64,000 nt of DNA from Diadema setosum (taxonomy: Eukaryota > Echinodermata > Echinoidea > Diadematoida > Diadematidae). The translations under genes were made by a program, and so were the position numbers. Shown piece by piece: positions 59,744 through 64,000 of this stretch (positions within the stretch are counted from its first letter, which is position 1; each line of letters opens with the position of its first letter). The notes beneath the pieces are model-generated. The model saw only the letters and a list, made by a program, of their open reading frames with translations. It was not told where the DNA came from and made no database searches. Where the stretch lies: assembly GCA_033980235.1 (NCBI GenBank), contig CM067066.1, positions 29,190,976 to 29,254,975 of the forward strand, given 5' to 3'.

Positions 59744-60485
59744 TATAACCAGATATGCCTGTATCAAAAAAGTAATGCTCGGCAACTTCATCAGGCTTTC
59801 ATATCTCTTTATGCGCCACAGTGTAAACGCCCTGTGTGCCACATTACTATGAGACTGCAATGTAGGTATGCTTTGGGGAAAACATTCTATTTTTCAAATC
59901 CAGGTGATTTTGTATTTTCTACTTGTTATGCCGGCCATGTAATGAGCAAAGTCGTAGAGAAAATCTTAAGCTTTGCTATCATGTAAATTTTATGACAAAT
60001 CTGTGATTCTTTTCCTTTCACATGACCAGTAGCTATGTCATAGTAAAGGCATGACTTTTGCACACAATACAAGGGCAGAAACTTAGAATTTACACGAGAA
60101 TCTAATAGGGAACACCGCTTGATATTCAATCACCACACAATGCAAGCTACATGTAACAGAAAAAGAATTGCGAGTGAAGCTTTCACTCACATTTGGTGAT
60201 TTGGTGATTTATCGATCAGTTTGGGAGGGATTGTGCATTGCAGCAAACTTTGCACACCGTCAACTGAGTAAGGCATGCGAATGTGGCACATAAAGAGTTA
60301 ATGACAGTTCACTTTGTATGTGTGTGTGTGTGTACACACACATTACATGTATCATAATATCATATATCTACAAACGCATACATATATATGTTATAATCCT
60401 TATTATGTACACATGTATATACTCTTGATCTTATAAAAATAATCATCTTCTGAGAAACAATGTTATCACAAGATTTCAGCGACTG

Positions 60486-60650
60486 CCGATTTTACCTCAT
60501 TATAAATGGAACCTTGTTATAAACATACAAAAAATAGGTGACTTGCTCAATACAGTAAAGGAAACTCGGGACCACAAAATTCACTTTGTTAAGATAAGAG
60601 CAGAGTCTTGTTGTGAGCGAGCTTGTTACAACAAGGTTTCCCAGTATCTC
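60486..60650 (-). mobile_element. Probable old pogo-like MITE, reverse orientation
   Basis: Read on the minus strand: ACTGGGAAACCTTGTTGTAA near the left, GGTCCCGAG in the middle and GTTTATAACAAGG near the right end. The phrase pattern (CCTTGTTATAAC, GGTCCC) recalls the 52036 family, but matches are partial and the ends are indistinct. Confidence 0.4.
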
Positions 60651-61217
60651 TCTCTTTGAAGATGAGGACAAGGTGGGTCTTCATCAGCTCGAGCTTAAAG
60701 AATAGCTCGCTATTTCTGATCCAAAGAATTAGCCTGATCAGAATATAGCCCGCTACTTTTGCAATGAAGATCGAAATAGTGCGCTATTCTGATTGGAAAA
60801 TAAGCCAAAGAAATCATGGACTTATTTGCAGAATAGCCAGATATTTGCAAAATAGCACGCTAATCTTAATGCCTCTTCATCAGCTTGAGCTTAAACATTG
60901 GCACTGCATGCGTTGCGCACCTCGCAGGAATGTAGGCAGTCGGGTCGGAGTGTGTTCACGCCGCTACCTTTCGTTTAAGTGCGCGTGCACCAGCATCGAA
61001 CTTATAAACCCGACCGTGCCTGTATGAAGCTTGAGCTGGTGAAGATGCAATTACACATTTCAGCTGACTTCGGGCTTATTTCTCTGATCCCCCATAAGCG
61101 CACTATTCTTCAAGTTCGAGCTGATGAAGACCCACCTGCAGAGTGCATACAATCAAATCACCAGCTGTGTCTCATGACAAAATCTTTGGAAGCACAAGGT
61201 GGCCACCACTACTGTGC

Positions 61218-61390
61218 TCAAGCGCGGAGCGTGAAGGGGCCGTGCGTGTTCTGCTCCAGCCAAAACTCATCCTGGACTTGGTCGTTGACGGCCAGCCGCT
61301 GTTGCCAGTGCAGGTGGGTCTCGTTGGCTATGTGCAGGCGGCCGATGCCGTACAACCCCGGCAACCAGGAGCGGTGGGCCGACCACTCTC
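61218..61390 (-). CDS. Purple acid phosphatase terminal exon
   Basis: 56 codons plus TGA at 61220-61218, opened by two bases completing a Gly codon. It contains GIGRLHIANETHLHWQQ, the strand-rich C-terminal piece of the metallophosphatase domain. Confidence 0.85.
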
Positions 61391-64000
61391 CTGCAAAGTG
61401 CGGAATAAAAATGTGGATGGTACAGGGTCTTAAATCAAAATTGGGGTTTAGATTGTACTTGTTTTCCTTTGCTGTGCATCTGTATTTTGACATGCTCTTG
61501 TGTCAAATACTGGAAGCTGTATTTTGTTATTTTATCTAATTTTGGGACTATCAGTTGGCTTGTGAAATTTTGCACAAAATGAAACCTGCAAAATATATGG
61601 TGTATGTAGTACAGTACTAGCCCATTCAATCAGGAACCACTTTGACAGGAACACTGCTTACATTCAACAGAATTTAATGAAACAGATTTTCAAATTATAG
61701 CTTACTTGGTGTCAAGCTGGAGGAGAAAGAAGAAATCCACTGCTTAGGAATCTTCATCCAGAAAGATGTCTGATGGAATAAACAATCCCAACATGCCTCT
61801 TCTAAAGCAATGAATATTCTTAATTTCATAAAGAGGGATTTTCATCACTGCTCCCCCTCTGTTAAGGAGAAATTGTACACTTCTTTGGTCAGACCACATC
61901 TGGAATATGCTTCAGCATCCTGGGATCCACATACAGTAAAAAACATCCAAGTTTTAGAAAAGGTGCAAAGACAGGCAGCAAGATTTGTATCCAATTCATA
62001 TGGGAGGGATATAAGTGTGACACATCTTCTCAGTAAATTAAACTGGATCCCTCGGAAAGACAGAAGAGAGGCACATCGACTCACATGCCTGTACAAGATC
62101 CTCCATGGCCATCTGGATATACAGTACAATAACATACTCAGAAACAAGTTCACAAGAGAAAGAAGGGGACATACCAAGCAGTTTGTGATAGATCAAACTT
62201 CATCTGATGTCTACAAGTTTTCTTTTTTTCCACGCACTGTAAAAGCATGGAACAACTTGGCTCCATCTACTATTTCCCAAAAGGATCCCCCTAAGTTCAA
62301 ACATGCCCTTTTTGAGGACCCTTCCTTCTCATCTTTTTTTCTGAAAGTCCACCCTCTACGCAACCTCCAGTTAAAACTCTACAGGAGATGTTTGGGAGGT
62401 CTACTCATCCAAGATCAAAGATCCAAAATCCAAGATGTGTTAGCCTGTATTTCAAATCCTAAATTTGAACCATAACCCGCTTAAATGGACCATATTTTGG
62501 CTGAAACACTTTTGGTACCCCTCGTTAGTGTCTCAATATAACAAATAAATCCATAAAAATAAAGAAAGAAAGTTCACTTCCTAACAAGAACATTCAATTT
62601 CCAGCAACTCCCAGATTGATCCTGCCGATAATCTTGTGTAAACATTCCCTGTTGGGCAGTAGGACATAATTTGTAAGACTGCACAATGGGGCTGCACTGA
62701 ACAGATGGTCATATCAAGCACCATCAGTTACTTCTCACAAATGCAATTCAGTTTGAGTGTGGAGTGTTACCTTTCCCTATTAACCCGTTCCTTCCACAAT
62801 TCTCTGAGTGCCTTAATGCCCCCAAAGGAGATTCTTTTTGCCCATCGACAGAGAGGCAGACAGGTTGGTAATCCACCTGTGTGAAGGCAGTCAAGTGGCA
62901 CATTGTATCTCCCTTTCCACGGTCAACTACACGTGCCAGTGAAAAATGGAAATATCGATCGCTGCGAGGTATGAATAGACCATGCGCTGATGAGCTCACA
63001 GAATCTTTTGTTCTACACAAAACCAGGAACCTGAATGGGGTGACTGGGGTCCGCGAACACAGAAATCTATCTAATCTCAGCCTTGATCTCTATGTACATG
63101 TTTGTACGAGTTTACAGCAGAACAAGCGAAAACTAAATCAGGAAAAAGGTAAATAATACTGTGGCATACGCATTTTTCAAACAGAAGGAGAACAAATGCT
63201 GATAGAATAAATTCTGATCTTTTTATCAAACCCACTTTTCTGGGCATTTTAACACAAAGAAACATGAATTTAGGCCATGAAAGCAGGCACTGTTGTTCCA
63301 GGTTCCCATATATCGGTTTCTCCCACGGGAATCTGGAATACCAGGTTCCCGTAAGGAACAGGGTAAATGCATTCTATATTCTCCAACTATGCACTTCTGT
63401 ATGTGAAGTGTGAATGTGCATGTGTGTGTGTGTATATGTGACAGACAGTAAGGGGGGGGGATGAGTTTGCTGTCAAGTAATGTTGATAACAATGGAGTAA
63501 TAAAAAATTCAATAGAACACCGCTGCCTATCTTTCAGCATTGACCAGGTCAAAGGCATAACGATGTGTTTATGGACAACGTAAGCTCTCAAGGTGTTTAT
63601 TCTGAAGAATGAGGGAAATCAATATTTGTTCCTGTGATGAATCTGCCCAAATTATCGTTAATTGCCACTTTTTTATTGCTAGTTTGGCACTGGTTGTCAT
63701 CTTAAGTGTGTACTTGTTGCTGTGGACATTAATTGGTATGATCACTGTGCATGGTTTTGTGCAATGCCCATGATCTGGGTTTTATGTGGGGTGATTTGCA
63801 TGGATCAAGTATGAGCCACCACATAAGCTGGAGCCCTGCTTAAACAGGAGAAAAAAAAAAAAAACATTTCTCTGATCCCTCCTGATTAGACAAGGGCCAT
63901 TGTGCTTTATGGGAGAGACATACACTAACCTCTTGGTCCAAACATTGGGTTAACACAGACACTGTGGAACTCGTCGCAGCCTGCTGCACCACTGATAACG
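61218..64000 (-). CDS. ACP7-like purple acid phosphatase, C-terminal two exons (gene continues beyond right edge)
   Basis: Exon A (63930-64000, partial) encodes VISGAAGCDEFHSVCVNPMFG and R, ending at a GTTAGTG donor. Exon B (61218-61390) starts after the acceptor CACTTTGCAG and encodes GEWSAHRSWLPGLYGIGRLH, NETHLHWQQ, DEFWLEQNTHGPF and a stop. The splice joins in phase 1. Purple acid phosphatases are binuclear metallo-phosphatases, usually secreted or lysosomal. ITGSAGC..., W(S)A.R...YG..RL...N.TH and D..W form their conserved C-terminal region. The metal-binding residues lie upstream, outside the window. The 2.5-kb intron holds a LINE fragment. ACP7 (PAPL) is the closest animal type that I recognise, but the subfamily is not certain. 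Confidence 0.82.
61685..62575 (+). mobile_element. 5'-truncated LINE (reverse transcriptase C-terminus) in phosphatase intron
   Basis: The plus strand encodes YLGVKLEEKEEIHCLGIFI, then after an upstream break the frame from 61810 to 62475: MNILNFIKRDFHHCS, LVRPHLEYASASWDPHT, QRQAARFV, SVTHLLSKLNW and YKILHGH, ending before an AAATAAAT...AAAGAAAG tail. This is the thumb and C-terminal region of an L2/CR1-type reverse transcriptase. It is oriented opposite to the host gene. The coding part is open for 221 codons, so this fragment is fairly young, but lacks the catalytic core. Confidence 0.8.
62576..63929 (-). other. Remainder of phosphatase intron
   Basis: No exon is supported here; a minus-strand frame at 63020-62748 is open but lacks domain or splice support. 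It includes a GT microsatellite at 63419-63435 and a G-run at 63451-63459. Confidence 0.5.
63930..64000 (-). CDS. Purple acid phosphatase penultimate exon (partial at window edge)
   Basis: The 23 visible codons include ISGAAGCDEF, which aligns with the GSAGC block of ACP7-type enzymes, and end in FGPR before the donor. Upstream sequence is outside the window. Confidence 0.8.

Noticed and set aside
61143..61433. Plus-strand 96-codon frame
   Set aside because: Antisense of the purple acid phosphatase terminal exon, which has splice and family support.

Overview
This is animal (metazoan) nuclear DNA, not bacterial. Genes are split by GT-AG introns and sit far apart in AT-rich sequence. Most of the window is transposable elements, microsatellites and homopolymer runs. 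The recurring AGGCCTA-type motif, the CR1/Jockey-like LINEs, the foldback elements built of 15-bp tandem units (a design described as TU elements in sea urchins) and the gene set suggest a marine deuterostome, most likely an echinoderm. That placement is inference.

Genes. Reading splice sites by hand gives five coding loci with good or fair support, and one weaker one. (1) At the left edge, minus strand, a first coding exon (56-152) resembles the N-terminus of NodU/CmcH-type carbamoyltransferases. (2) A complete five-exon minus-strand gene (19383 down to 13962) encodes a 195-residue PRXL2B-like (prostamide/prostaglandin F synthase) thioredoxin-fold protein with a CPVC motif. (3) A plus-strand 3.4-kb exon (26924-30289) encodes a very acidic protein of about 1,120 residues with a duplicated block of about 223 residues and a C-terminal membrane anchor; I do not recognise it. 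(4) A single-exon minus-strand gene (32895-31720) encodes a heparan sulfate 3-O-sulfotransferase-like type II Golgi enzyme. (5) A minus-strand pair of possible exons at 37012-36264 is unassigned. (6) At the right edge, minus strand, the last two exons of an ACP7-like purple acid phosphatase (63930-64000 and 61218-61390) are present; the rest lies beyond the window. These genes show no evident common pathway and appear to be independent neighbours.

Mobile DNA by region. 1.2-6.2 kb: a nearly intact two-ORF LINE with one internal TGA. 6.6-9.7 kb: two LINE 3' scraps and a MITE. 16-18 kb: two TTAA-flanked foldback MITEs in PRXL2B introns. 24.7-26.8 kb: a complete-ended, internally deleted PIF/Harbinger element with TAA target duplication. 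38.3 kb: a perfect 108-bp palindrome inside TA repeats. 40.6-41.7 kb: two more TTAA foldbacks. 42.2-44.8 kb: a TU-like foldback element with an 8-bp target duplication. 45.3-49.0 kb: a second LINE whose reverse transcriptase is split by a near-perfect TTAA foldback. 49.3, 51.0, 52.0, 53.5 and 54.8 kb: five small inverted-repeat elements. 55-56.4 kb: a degenerate LINE with an ORF1-like region and a PHD-like finger. 61.7-62.6 kb: a LINE 3' fragment inside the phosphatase intron.

The most notable pattern is seven foldback elements with the same end grammar (TTAA then AGG ... CCT then TTAA) and largely unrelated bodies, together with several other foldback designs in one 64-kb stretch. I found no RNA genes or CRISPR arrays that I could support.
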